From the NCBI GenBank assembly GCA_034698045.1, contig JAQGAU010000151.1, positions 1 through 37,830 on the forward strand: DNA of 37,830 nt. Direction: 5' to 3'. Positions 1-10,317 of the stretch are shown one piece after another; within the stretch, counting starts at the first letter, position 1, and every line of letters begins with the position of its first letter. A program made the translations under genes and the position numbers. This stretch comes from Paramacrobiotus richtersi. Taxonomy: Eukaryota; Tardigrada; Eutardigrada; Parachela; Macrobiotidae. A model generated the notes under the pieces. It had not been told where the DNA came from. It was given only the letters and a program-made list of their open reading frames with translations, and made no database searches.

Positions 1-190
1 CGTGATAGCGCTATCAGTCTTCGTCTGATTGTCGTAAAATATCAACAGATCTTAGCTGCGACCTGTAGATGAGCTCATTACTTCTCGAAATGCATATCTC
101 GAAAAATGAGCCATATAAAAGCACAATAACCGCACTTTTTTGGCAAAAACAATCCTTTTGTCTGCACATAAATTCTTGTACAGAATGTAA
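1..190. other. No gene recognised; flank of minisatellite
   Basis: Unique-looking sequence that precedes the tandem array. I see no splice-bounded exon, RNA gene or repeat here. The open frames crossing it run into the minisatellite and look accidental. Confidence 0.4.
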
Positions 191-1085
191 TACTCGGTCA
201 ACTGTGTCTCCATTTGGTTCTATGGCGGTTCGGTTGGAACCACGGCAGAAGGAAAAAAATCAAACACTCGGTCAACTGTGTCACCATTTGTTTCTATGGT
301 GGTTCCATGGAAGAAGTAAATTCAAGACGTAAATTAAGATACCTGTTAACCGTGTCTCCATTTGGTACTCTGGTGGTTTCATTCGGTTCCATTGGTTCCA
401 TGGCAGACCCAAATTCCATGTGCAAATTATAACACTTTGTTAACCGTGTCTCCATTTGACTCTATTGTGGTTCCATTTGGTTCCATTGGTTTCATGGCAG
501 ACCCAAATTCCATATACAGATTAAGATACTTGGTTAACCGTGTCTCCATTTGGTTTAATGGTGGTTCCATGTGGTTCCACTGGTTCCATGGCAGAAGCAA
601 ATTCCATATGCAAATTAAAATACTTGGTTAGCCGTGTCTCCATATGTCTCTATTGTGGTTCCAGTTGGTTCCTTTGGTTCCACGGCGGACCGAAATTCCA
701 TATACAAATTAAGATACTTGGTTATCCGTGTCTCCATTTGGTTCTATGGTGGTTCCACGTGGTTCCACTGGTTCCATGGCAAGAGCAAATTCCATATGCA
801 AATTAAAATACTTGGTTAGCCGTGTCTCCATTTGTCTCTATTGTGGTTCCATTTGGTTCCTTTGGTTCCACGGCGGACCGAAATTCCATATACAAATTGA
901 GATACTTGGTTAACCGTGTCTCCATTTGGTTCTATGGTGGTTCCATGTGGTTCCGCTGGTTCCATGGCAGACCGAAATTCCATATACAAATTAAGTTACT
1001 TGTTAACCGTGTCTCAATTTGGTTCTATGGTGGTTCCACGTGGTTCCATTGGTTCCATGGCGGAAGTAAATTTCATATACAACCT
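190..1085. repeat. 94-bp minisatellite with 188-bp higher-order dimer
   Basis: The phrase GTTAACCGTGTCTCCATTTG recurs, with small changes, near 344, 437, 533, 627, 721, 815, 909 and 1002, so the period is about 94 bp. Two shorter degenerate units lie at the left edge (near 195 and 273). From 533 on, two unit types alternate. One carries GGTTCTATGGTGG and a CCACTGGTTCCATGGCA segment. The other carries GTCTCTATTGTGG and a CTTTGGTTCCACGGCGG segment. The true repeat there is therefore a 188-bp dimer. Each unit also holds nested GGTTCCA copies. Because 94 is not a multiple of 3, overlapping repeat-encoded open frames arise in all three plus-strand frames; these are not genes. Confidence 0.93.
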
Positions 1086-2808
1086 ATTTACTTATAGCGA
1101 CTTGCATTGTGCTGGAGGTGCCTCATGTTTTTCTGGTTAATTTGGTATATACCTATTGAACCACTACACTCTTGTCTCTATGGGTTTGAACTCATGGAAC
1201 CCTTGTCTGTCTAACTTGGACATTCTCTCCAAACACGTGGTTTTGCAGAGCGGGATTCTGCCGCCCAGTGATGTATTGTCTATTCTACTGTGCATGGCGA
1301 CCGACAAGAAAAGAAATCGCCAACGAAATTCGTTACCCACCCGCGCATTGCGGCCAGCGACACTTTCCAGGTAACTGACCGGAAAGAGCTGAATTCCCGT
1401 TGTTTAATTGCGTTACACAAGCAGTGACAATATCTGTAACCGAGGGGAAATTAAAATCATCGTAGTCTGGCTTGCTGCATTTCGAACCACTACAAAAGTC
1501 TTCTTTCACTGTTTGAACTTTAACTGAGCAACGCCCACCGATGCCAATTATGCACCATAGCGCCACTTATTTTTTCCGACTGTTAGAGCATAAGAATGTT
1601 ACCTTTTGCGACTGAAATATGAAACAGAGACACTGATAAGTAGTTTAAAAAACACCACGCATTTCTGGGAGCTACAGTGTCTTTCCCAGAGAGCACCAAA
1701 CTTGGCCAATTTGGCGCGTTGAGGGCTCCTCGAGCTCGAGGTCTACGCTGTGCTCTTCTGCTAGCGGTTGCACACAGTTGCAATATACTTGAAAGCCAAA
1801 GGAACTTAAACGGCTGACCGATTCCGCCGACAAACATCGGTATCAACTGGAATAAATCAACACACCTGAGTTCGAAATGGTAGCCGAAGATGGTAGTCTT
1901 GTGTTCGGACGTGTAAGACTCCAGAGACAGGATGTGCTTCGGTAAGCGCCGCTATACCAGAATTCCGCCGCTGTAATAAGGAGCAAACGACTGGCTAATA
2001 GCCTGTGGAGAGATGCTGAAGGGACTGTGCCTCCATGGGAAATATCCGAGTAGCCGGAGAAGTGTGGTATAAAAAGCGGTCCAGTCGCGCCAGAACCATG
2101 TTTCGGCTTGCAGTTGTTCAGGATGCTTCAGAAGAATGTTCTTCCAGTGCTATCAGGGTCAAGGTCTGTGATAACGTTTTGTGACTGCGGTCGTACCAGT
2201 TTGCCGCACCTTCGACCTAGCAATCGTTTTTTCCATTATGCAGAACGTACGTAATATGGGCATGCGATTGTCGTAGCAAAACATGACGTACCGTACACGC
2301 CTCGAATTTCGCCCAAGTGACACAAATACTGTTAATAATTCTGAGACCTATCATGTCACGCGCTATAGCCATGTTTTACGGTACGTTACGACTATTGGTC
2401 GCTCCACATGCTGTTCGAAGGTGATACAAATCGAGGAAAAGGTCACATGCAAACTACCACAAAGTGAAATCACCTGCCGGAAGTTTAAACAAATTTATAC
2501 ATCAGTGTTACATGAAATGAAAACAAGTGTGGACCTTATGCTAAATGCACACCGGTTGTGCATTTGTGTAAACACGAACACAAGACTTTATAGTGTGGAA
2601 CTTGCAGTAAACATTCGCTTATACAAACGCCAAGTACGCCAAAGTAAACTACAAGATACATCATACGTATACTTATTTGCACACACACCATTTACCGGTA
2701 CACTAAAACAAACAATGGAATATCGAGAGAAGAATGAGGTATTATGTTAGTGAGGAACTACGAAATCGGGTATGTCTGAAACATAAAAGACTCCATTCTA
2801 CCATGTCA
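1086..2808. other. Intergenic, no assignable gene
   Basis: This stretch downstream (3') of Kelch gene A holds several open frames of 60 to 155 codons. The longest, 2283-2750 on the plus strand, would encode 155 residues, but I recognise no domain, signal peptide or paralogue elsewhere in the window. The region probably includes the 3' UTR of gene A. I see no tRNA, rRNA or inverted-repeat element. Confidence 0.4.
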
Positions 2809-5288
2809 TTACTCCGAAGCTTGGCAAGCGGTAATCGGCCACCCGAGATTCACATCAACCTTCCTCCAACACTTGTCCTTCTCGTCGTAACACTCCACCC
2901 CTTTAGCCGGATTCCCCAGGGCTTTACGCCCACCACACACGAACACTTGTCCATCCAGGACAAACATGGAATGCTGGTAGCGGGCCTTACGCAACCGTCC
3001 AATAGATTCCCATTTTCCTTTGGGTGTGCCCAGTTTCAGACGCTCACAAGACCCACGAATGCCCGGGTCCTGGTTGCACGCTCCGCCCGTCACATACAGG
3101 TAGCCGTTGAAGACGTGCGCGGCAAAGCAGCGGCGCGCTTTCTGCATATTGGGCAGTTTACTCCACTTGTTCTCATCGACATCGTACACTTCCACGGTGG
3201 ACACAGGTGTACGGGTGTTGTCCTTAATCAAGAAGCCTCCGCAGTAGTAGAATTTGTCGTCCGACGATGCAAATGCTGCTTGTTCCCTGCAAAGATACTA
3301 ACACTTGAACACGGCATCACACGCAGTAACGAGCTACCGCAGGACCAACTATTCATGCCCGATTGACCTGTTGCGTAAACCTTTCCCAACCCAATTCGCA
3401 GATCAAACTGAACAAAAAATTAACAAAAAGGGATTGGTGATTCCATCCATCACTCGTAGCCTGATGGTGCGTAATTGAATTCCCGCAACACATATTATCA
3501 TTGCGAAGTAGACTATCGTTCTTCAATGAATATGCAGATACCGATGCCATTGTTTATCGTGAAGTTTTATCTCTTTACGAAGTACAGAATGCTCGGTCAC
3601 TCTACCTGAATGTTTTGGGCAGGTGCAGTTTGGCATCCGTAATCTTCTCATACTGCAGATCATACTGGAGCGACTTGTTCCCCTTGGCGCCCTTGTTCTT
3701 AAAATCCCAGCGGTACACCATCCCATCAACGACGGCCAACGGGAAATTCACTCCATTATCGATCCCATCCTTAAACAGAGTCTTCAGCTTTTTACCGGCA
3801 AAATGATAGGCCGACGTTTTCATTTGCTGTCCATTGCCGCTGCGAAAGAGCAGACCACGAGCGAACATGGGACCCATCTCCTTGTACACCGACCAGTCCT
3901 GCACTTTAGCCGGTAAGGTGATGTGATAGGACTTTTCCGCATTGCAATCATACCGCCGCAGATACATTTGGTTCCGGTCGGCTGTGAAGAGGTAGATGTC
4001 ACCCGTTGATGGCATGTAAAGGGGACGATCGTTCATCGGCTTCTTGGGTTTGGGGTTTCCGGTTGATTCTTGTTGTGCTCCGTCAGGGGCGAAGTGCACT
4101 TGATGCGGTTGGAGTTGTTGCTGTGGTTCTTCGTTAATTTCACCGAATTCCGGTAGAACGACATCCTCCGTTTCCTCAGGCATCAGACCTATTTGAATAT
4201 CCTGTGAACTGTGGTGCACGGTAACTGCACTAACGCTACGGTTGGCGATCATCCTACTCGAAATCGTTTTTTTCTTAATTTTTTTAATATTATTGTACTC
4301 GAAAGTCCCGCTTTACAAAGGCAATTCAGATTACGCTTGCCGTTGAATTATGAACATAATCGGTTGTTAATTTTATTGATTACCTTGCATTAAACAACAA
4401 TTATGTGTAAACCGACAAAATAATAATCTAGAATACGTAAAACTAACGGGAAAAAAATCAGAAAAGCATGACAATCAGTTTCATAGAACACCAAAAAAAC
4501 TCAGACAATCATAGAATTGATCATGAAATCAACGAAAAACAGAAAATTAAGTTTTCTGGTAGAAAAAAACCATCAAAATAATTCGAAATTCTGCGATAAT
4601 ACGAAAAACGAAAACTTATGTTTTCAGGTTGGAAAAAGAATCAAGATAATTCGAATTTCTTCGAAAATTCGAAACACAAAAAATTATGTTTTCAGGTTGA
4701 AAAAAGAATCAAAATAATTCGAAATTCTTCGAAAATTCGAAACACAAAAAATTACGTTTTCAGGTAGGAAAAAGAATCAAAATAGTTCGAAATTCCCCGA
4801 TAATTCGAAACACTATAGTTCTTAGCTGAATGCAAGTTTATAGATTATTAGAGTTTCACAGCCAGCTTACCGATCTTCTCGCCCTGGACTCTGAAGAACT
4901 CGGCGGCCCTGCGTAGCTTCTGCAGTGTCAGTCCGTTGGCCGTGGAACTGCAGTCCAACGGCATCCCCTCATTGAGCGCCGCCATCAGGACAAGATGCGC
5001 GGCCCATGCATCGACATCGGCCGGGATGATGACGCGGTACTCATCGCCCTTAGACTTGGATGCAAGTCCCGATGTCGATGCAGGCGCCGACTGGAAATAT
5101 GCTGGTTCAGGCAGAAGCTGCTGGATGGCTTGTCGTGTACACAACTGCACATGGTCTCCGACGAGCAGCTTCACGAGGTGATTCCGTCGCACCTCGTCGG
5201 GTTCGTGCTTGATGATGAAGATCACGTCGTTGTCAATGTCTTCCTGGATGTTGGCTTCGTCCAGTTTACGTTTGGTCGGAGGAGGCAT
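2809..5288 (-). CDS. Kelch gene A: BTB-Kelch protein lacking the BACK domain
   Basis: Three coding exons are read from splice sites: 5288-4871, 4188-3606 and 3286-2809, giving 492 residues with intron phases 1 and 2. The start at 5288 (MPPPTKRK) aligns with the paralogue starts; an in-frame ATG at 5306 is possible. Residues about 20-139 form a divergent BTB domain (LLVGDHVQ, PEPAYF, NGLTLQKL) preceded by IKHEP. Exon 2 begins, as in all paralogues, with Gly-Leu (GLMPEE) after the phase-1 intron, then an acidic and Gln-rich linker. It joins directly to the glycine-poor propeller blades (DIYLFTADRNQ), so the whole BACK region and the intron inside it are missing. The last exon has three Kelch repeats (FYYCGG, LYVTGG, VFVCGG). 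By family it would be a CUL3 ubiquitin-ligase adaptor, but without BACK that role is uncertain. It is divergent to gene B. Confidence 0.85.
4540..4812. repeat. 68-bp AT-rich tandem repeat in gene A intron 1
   Basis: Four copies of a 68-69 bp unit; the segment TTTTCAGG (TTTTCTGG in the first copy) starts at 4552, 4621, 4689 and 4757. Each unit also holds AAAGAATCAA, TAATTCGAAATTC and ACACAAAAAATTA segments. The array occupies the intron where, in paralogues, the exon boundary leading to BACK lies. The short plus-strand open frame across it is repeat-derived. Confidence 0.85.
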
Positions 5289-6043
5289 TCTTGTCCGAAA
5301 TGACAAATACGATACACTTGCTGATCAATCGACACGCAGCGCAGATTACCACCGCGGTATGGACTAGAAAACAATCTGCAACAGGAGATAAACGGATGTA
5401 AAACAGGATTTTCAGTTTTTCGTAGACAGCAAACTGCAAACGAAGCAAAAAGCAACAGAAGAAAAGCAAAGGCAGGATACTCAGCTTCCCGGAGCGTACC
5501 TTACTACTTGTAACTTGTGAATGCGATCTTGCGGTAGACTGCGACTGCGGCGTAGCCTAGCAATTGGATCAGTGAAGCCGTTTTGGTTTGATTATTGACA
5601 AGATTCATGCTACAAACTATCGAAATAATTTAAAAGCTCTCATAATGATTATGTATCATTAATTAATTTCGATGATTTATCATTTATCCATATCAAAAAT
5701 ATTGTGGAACTAGAGCATGGTTGCACATTTTGCATACTACGAATGCCCCTGGCGTTTCAGTTCAGCTCGACTGCATCCTGTACTACTAGACAGCGACACT
5801 GCGGAATGCTGCCAGGATTTCACTTTCACTTTCGAACTTCTGTAGTTCTGCTGATTATGAATTTATGGAAGATTTTGCGCTGACATCAGCAGTTTACAGT
5901 TGTTAATAAGGATGTTTTCCGCCTAAACGTATTTGTGCTTTCCGTGTCGATTCTTACTGTAGATTGTTAGCCCAAAACCGCGTTTTTGCGCTCGCGTATT
6001 GACAAAATTTATCATCTCTGATACACATATTCGGGGATCCGCC
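5289..6043. promoter_or_regulatory. Divergent intergenic region between Kelch genes A and B
   Basis: The start codons of A (minus) and B (plus) face away from each other across 755 bp with no other convincing gene. Both promoters must lie here or overlap it, so shared control is possible. I could not identify a confident TATA box or bound motif. The call rests on geometry alone. Confidence 0.4.
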
Positions 6044-9000
6044 ATGGAACCCGCACCTAAACGCAGACTGCTGGAGAGTGCGATTAAAAGGGAACCACTG
6101 GAACACCACGCTATGGATTTGGCTGTTAGCTACGCATCTGATCACCAGATAAAAACGGAACCACTGGATGCAGACCAGATTATGTCAGCTGCTGAATCCG
6201 TGCCTGGTGTACTGGAAAGTCAGGTTAAAACTGAACCCGTGGAGGTGGATCAGGTGATAAAAACCGAACCATCAGACGAGCCATCTCAGGATTCTCTCCA
6301 AGTTCCCGCACTACAAGACGAGTCACTGGAAAGTGTGCTACCGCCCGCGGCAGTCGCCGAACCAGAGATTATCTTCCTGGCGAAACATGAGCCCGAATCG
6401 GTGCGCCGTGATCATCTGGTGAAGTTACTGATTGGAGAACATATCCTGCTGAGCACCCGTCACGCTGTCCAGCAGATGCTGCCCGATCCAGCGTACTTTG
6501 ACAGCGCGCTGAACGCCCGGGGCAATGAATACCGTTTGATTATTCCTGATGCCGTCGACGCATGGGCAGTGAATGTTATCCTGATGGCAGCTTTGAACGA
6601 AGGAGTACCTGTCAACTGCAAGTCCGCTGCCAATGGACTGACGCTGCAGAAGCTTCATCAAGCTGCTGATTTTGTCAAAGTTGATGGAAACAAGATTGGT
6701 AAGCGCGTAGTTGGTTGTTTTGCCCCTTCTCCGGGAAGACGTTGCTACAGAGTACAGACTGGTGGTGTAAACAATAAACACGGTGTCACTGAGGAATTTA
6801 CCACATCGACATGAGGATCATGCAAAGTGATCTTGCAAACATTTAGTTGCTGGTTATGTCATCGGAGAGTTGCTTGCCGTGACCTTTAGTTTTGAATCAT
6901 GGATAAATCAACAGTCCTTCCCAGTACATTCCAGCCAGCTAAATTGAGCTAATACATGGTATATCACAACTTTACTTAGTTTGTTTCCGTTGCAAGTCAG
7001 ATTTTACTTGTGAGATTGGTTGTTTGTAGGCCTTCCGGCGCTGGGTAATCCGGAAGTGCAACCAGTTAACGTGCCAAATCCTGGGAATAACCTTCAGGAT
7101 CAACCGGAGGCAATCGCGGTCCCGAACAACCCACCACCTGCTGTTGTGGAACCACCCGCCAAACCCATCGAGTTATCGGATCTCCAATATTATCTGTCTG
7201 AAGAATCGGCAAAGCCGGATTTTCTGATGCTTCCGTTCGCTACTGTCCTGAAGTTGGTGAAGAAAAGCTTCCTGCACATTGATTCGGAGCTGATAGCTTA
7301 CGAGGTAAAGAGTGCACTTAGAATTGTTATTGTGAGTTACTCGTACAACTCGAAAGGATTCTTCGTTTCTGATTTAAATAACAATTATTCATGAATACGT
7401 GAACGGGATAATTAAGTGTATCGCTTTGGAACATGGTATTGGCTCTGAGATCCACCTGGAGTACTTTTATCTAAATTCCTAATTCAAAATCAACAAAAAC
7501 GGTTATAAAATAAAACAAATTGGAATTAAAATTCCAAAAATTCTAAAATTTCCAGTAGCCAGTGAAGTCTCTTCTAAAGAGTTTGGCTACTGCAGTGTTA
7601 TAATAATAATAATTATTATTATAAAAAAAACCCCGAACATATAGCGTTGTGTGGTTATGGATTTCAGGCGGTATTGAAATGGTGTAAACACAGTTACCCC
7701 AGCCGTTGGACGAAAGACATCTGCGATGCATTATTTGTGGAGATTCGTTGGGATCTGCTGGAAGAGAAGCTGGATGAAGCCATCACGACGGAAGCTGCAC
7801 CGCTACGTGACACGCTGCAGAGTCTGAAAACTGCGCTGTTCCCTACCGGCAGATCAACCGCGCAACCACGCCAGCGTCATTTCGCGCAGAGTCTCTACCT
7901 GCTTTTTGCCGATGGGAACCAGATCAATCTGGAACGATATGACTGGGAGACCGAGGTCCACTGGAATGTCCTCCCGCCCCAGGAAATGCTCCACTGGACG
8001 CCGTACGGCGCGATTGTCCCCGGTTGGAATGCGCATTCGCTGTTGTTTCGTGTTGTTAATGGCCGGTATCTTCGGACGTATTCGTATGATCTGAAGTCGC
8101 AGGTCGTACGGTATTTGTTCGAACAGCAGACGGACAGTGGAGAGGGATGCCCAGTGGTGTGTCTGAACGGGACGATTTATGCATGGAGCCACAAGAGCAG
8201 TCAGTCTCTCAAGTTCCATCCGCAGCATTCAGCGATTACTCACGATCTCAAAAAGCCCAAATCGTTCAGGTACGAGAAGTATAACATTGTGGCACCGCTC
8301 TAAGCTGACCGACTCGGAACTTTACTGAACAAAAAAACTATGAAATTCATAAAATCCACAAATTTCCAATATGCAGTGAAGTCGATTTCTGAAGGGGTTC
8401 GGATGTAATAATAATAAAAGTAATACAACTACCTCCATAAGATGCCAGCCATAATCAGGTCTAAACGGCTCCGAGCGGTCATGTACCGAAAAGCGAATTT
8501 TGCATCCGCTGATATCCCTGCCTATCTGAAAGAGCTCATCGTCTTCCGGACCAGCGAAAGAGATCTCCGGAAATCAGTTCTCGTGGAAGCTAACTGCAGG
8601 ACAGCAGCCCGGACAAAAGAATGTCTAGTCGACGGTTGCGATTGCTGTATCAGATCTTGCCTAACGATCTCTTTTCTAAAAGTCTTGGAACTTTTAAGTC
8701 ATCAGTATTAAACTTTTTGTGAACTGTTTAGAATGCAATCGGACTCCAATACGGGTTTGTCTGATTACGAAATAAATACAAATACTTCGGTGTTGACAGG
8801 AAGGAAGCAGCGTTTGCCTCATGGAATGGACGATTCTATTACTGCGGTGGGGCACTGATGAAGGACACGAGCGGTGCTGCCGTCGCGACCGTGGAAGTGT
8901 ACGACGCCGGCAGAAACAAGTGGAGTGCCTTACCTGACATGCTGGAATCCCGCCGTTGCTTCGCGGCCCTGGTCTGCAACGGGTTCTTGTACGTGACGGG

Positions 9001-9298
9001 TGGTGCGTTGAACGACGAACCAGGCATCCATGCTTCATGTGAACGTCTCAATTTAACCGTAACCGGCGCAGAGTGGGAGACAATTCGGGATCTGGGTGAG
9101 CCGCGCTGCAGTCATTTCATGTTTGAAATCAACGGGCAAGTGCACGTTGGAGGCGGGAACACGTCGCGCGGTACATCGGCTGGTGGTGCGGAGTGTTATG
9201 ACGACACGGATGACAGTTGGGAAGAGGTCGATGAGGGATTTGGATGCGCGTGGACATCCTGTGTTAAACTGACTAGGGATTACGATTTCTCTTTGTAA
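6044..9298 (+). CDS. Kelch gene B: BTB-BACK-Kelch protein with N-terminal SUMO-motif tract
   Basis: Exons 6044-6698, 7030-7304, 7668-8269 and 8800-9298 join in phases 1, 0 and 2 to 676 residues. The start sits in a good Kozak context (GCCATGG). Residues 1-105 form a unique acidic extension with four psi-K-x-E-P motifs (IKREP, IKTEP, VKTEP, IKTEP; lysines 15, 37, 62, 73), the classic SUMO-attachment consensus. A divergent BTB domain follows at about 108-218 (LLIGEHILLSTR, PDPAYF, NGLTLQKL). The linker is Pro-rich, then BACK spans about 265-350 (LKLVKKSFLHID, AVLKWCKH, EIRWDLL). Exon 3 carries glycine-poor blades. Exon 4 gives three Kelch repeats (FYYCGG, LYVTGG, VHVGGG). By family it is a CUL3 substrate adaptor; nuclear or SUMO-linked action is inferred only from the motifs. 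A polyadenylation signal lies about 215 bp downstream. Confidence 0.87.
7541..7615 (+). repeat. Segment shared by introns 2 and 3 of gene B (copy 1)
   Basis: About 70 bp in intron 2 (AAATTTCCAGTAG, GCAGTGAAGTC-like core, then a run of TAATAATAA) resembles 8357-8424 in intron 3 of the same gene. Both end in a short TAA-type microsatellite. This could be a small dispersed repeat or a local duplication; the alignment was done by eye. Confidence 0.5.
8357..8424 (+). repeat. Segment shared by introns 2 and 3 of gene B (copy 2)
   Basis: Counterpart of 7541-7615, with AAATTTCCAATATGCAGTG and a trailing TAATAATAATAAAAG tract. See copy 1 for the comparison. Confidence 0.5.
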
Positions 9299-9884
9299 CT
9301 GGTCCTCACTCGCTAAGCGGAGTTTCTTTGTGTTTATATAGTAACGATGGCGGATTTCTTGTTGAACATTTGCAGCAGTTTGCTGCGGGATGGTATTATT
9401 ACTACATACATGACTGACTAGAAACGTGCATTCAGTTTATGTTGGAATACTCGGTAATATCAGGGACTTGGCTAATCGACGTTATACGAACTTGTTTCCA
9501 GAGTTCGAATAGCAATAAACTGCCATGAACGAAACAATTTATTTTATTTGCGACAAGATAAAAATGAAAACCATGCTGTCATCGTACACCACATAAAGTA
9601 GGACTTTAAAGCCATTTTGATTTGTGATTATAAACAGATTCCTTAGTCTTATGTAAATCAGACAATGCAGGGTATAGGTAATACACATATCCACAGTTGC
9701 AACTTACAAGCAACATAACAATCCGCAGAACAACGTTTCAAAACCAAGTACATTCGAGAGACACCGAAATTTTCTAAGGCAGCTAAAGAGGTGACCCTTA
9801 TTATGCAAGATTTAGACAACTGCAACCAGCCGCTTCACTGCTGTGAGTGCTTTCTGGATTCGTACAGAAGACAGCTTCTTGGTA
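9299..9884. other. 3' flank of gene B with polyadenylation signals on both strands
   Basis: An AATAAA at 9514-9519 is the likely polyadenylation signal of gene B. On the opposite strand, TTTATTTTATT at about 9540-9550 would read as AATAAA-type signals for the minus-strand Kelch relic that follows. No other gene is seen. Confidence 0.5.
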
Positions 9885-10317
9885 AGACGTCACGAACGTT
9901 GAACATGATGTGATTGGCCAGCGTAAATTCATGCCAACTTTCTCGCAACAGCCGGTCGTGCTTCCCTAGTGGCCTGTACGCCTCGTTGTGATCCCATGGA
10001 AGTGAACCCTCCTAAGACATACATAGAGCTGGCCTTTGGCTATGATCATTGGTTATGATTCAGGCTTATCCAAACTGAGCTTTTCGCACGACTTAAGTAC
10101 ACCTCTTGCCACGTCATATACTCCGCCCGTGGCGCAGAAGTAACCATTGTTGACCTTGACAGCAAAACAGCGTTTGCATATCCGGCAGTTTGGTCAATTT
10201 GTTCGTTTCGGCGTCGGTCATCTCCACGACGTAGATACGGTCCTATACTCACCGGTCGGACTGCGCCCTCCACAACAGCAGAACTTTCCGTTGCATCCTT
10301 CGAATGCCGCTTGTTCT
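9885..10317 (-). pseudogene. Relic of a Kelch last exon, closest to gene E
   Basis: The minus strand starts with an intact acceptor (TCTTTCAG) and then R-E-Q-A-A-F, the conserved start of Kelch exon 4. It continues through GCNGKFCCCGG, ETN-like LTKLPDMQ, GGVYDVARGVLKSCE, IAKGQLYVC and LANHIM, all alignable to gene E's last exon. Frame breaks occur near 10235 (two extra bases against gene E), around the RRCFA position (a deletion) and again after LYVC. The copied acceptor and adjacent intron bases show a DNA-level duplication rather than retroposition. No earlier exons are recognisable upstream of it. It cannot encode a propeller. Confidence 0.85.

Noticed and set aside
214-1097. Series of overlapping 60-90 codon open frames over the minisatellite
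   Set aside because: They follow the 94-bp period through all frames and restate the repeat; no splice or start context supports translation.
2809-3366. Plus-strand 210-codon open frame opposite gene A's Kelch exon
   Set aside because: It is the antisense shadow of the Kelch exon, which has clear motifs and splice sites on the minus strand. The same applies to the other antisense frames over Kelch exons.
4848-4860. Reading gene A exon 1 to its in-frame stop as a BTB-only protein
   Set aside because: A donor (GTAAGC) sits exactly where all paralogues splice, and the downstream exon joins in phase with the conserved Gly-Leu.
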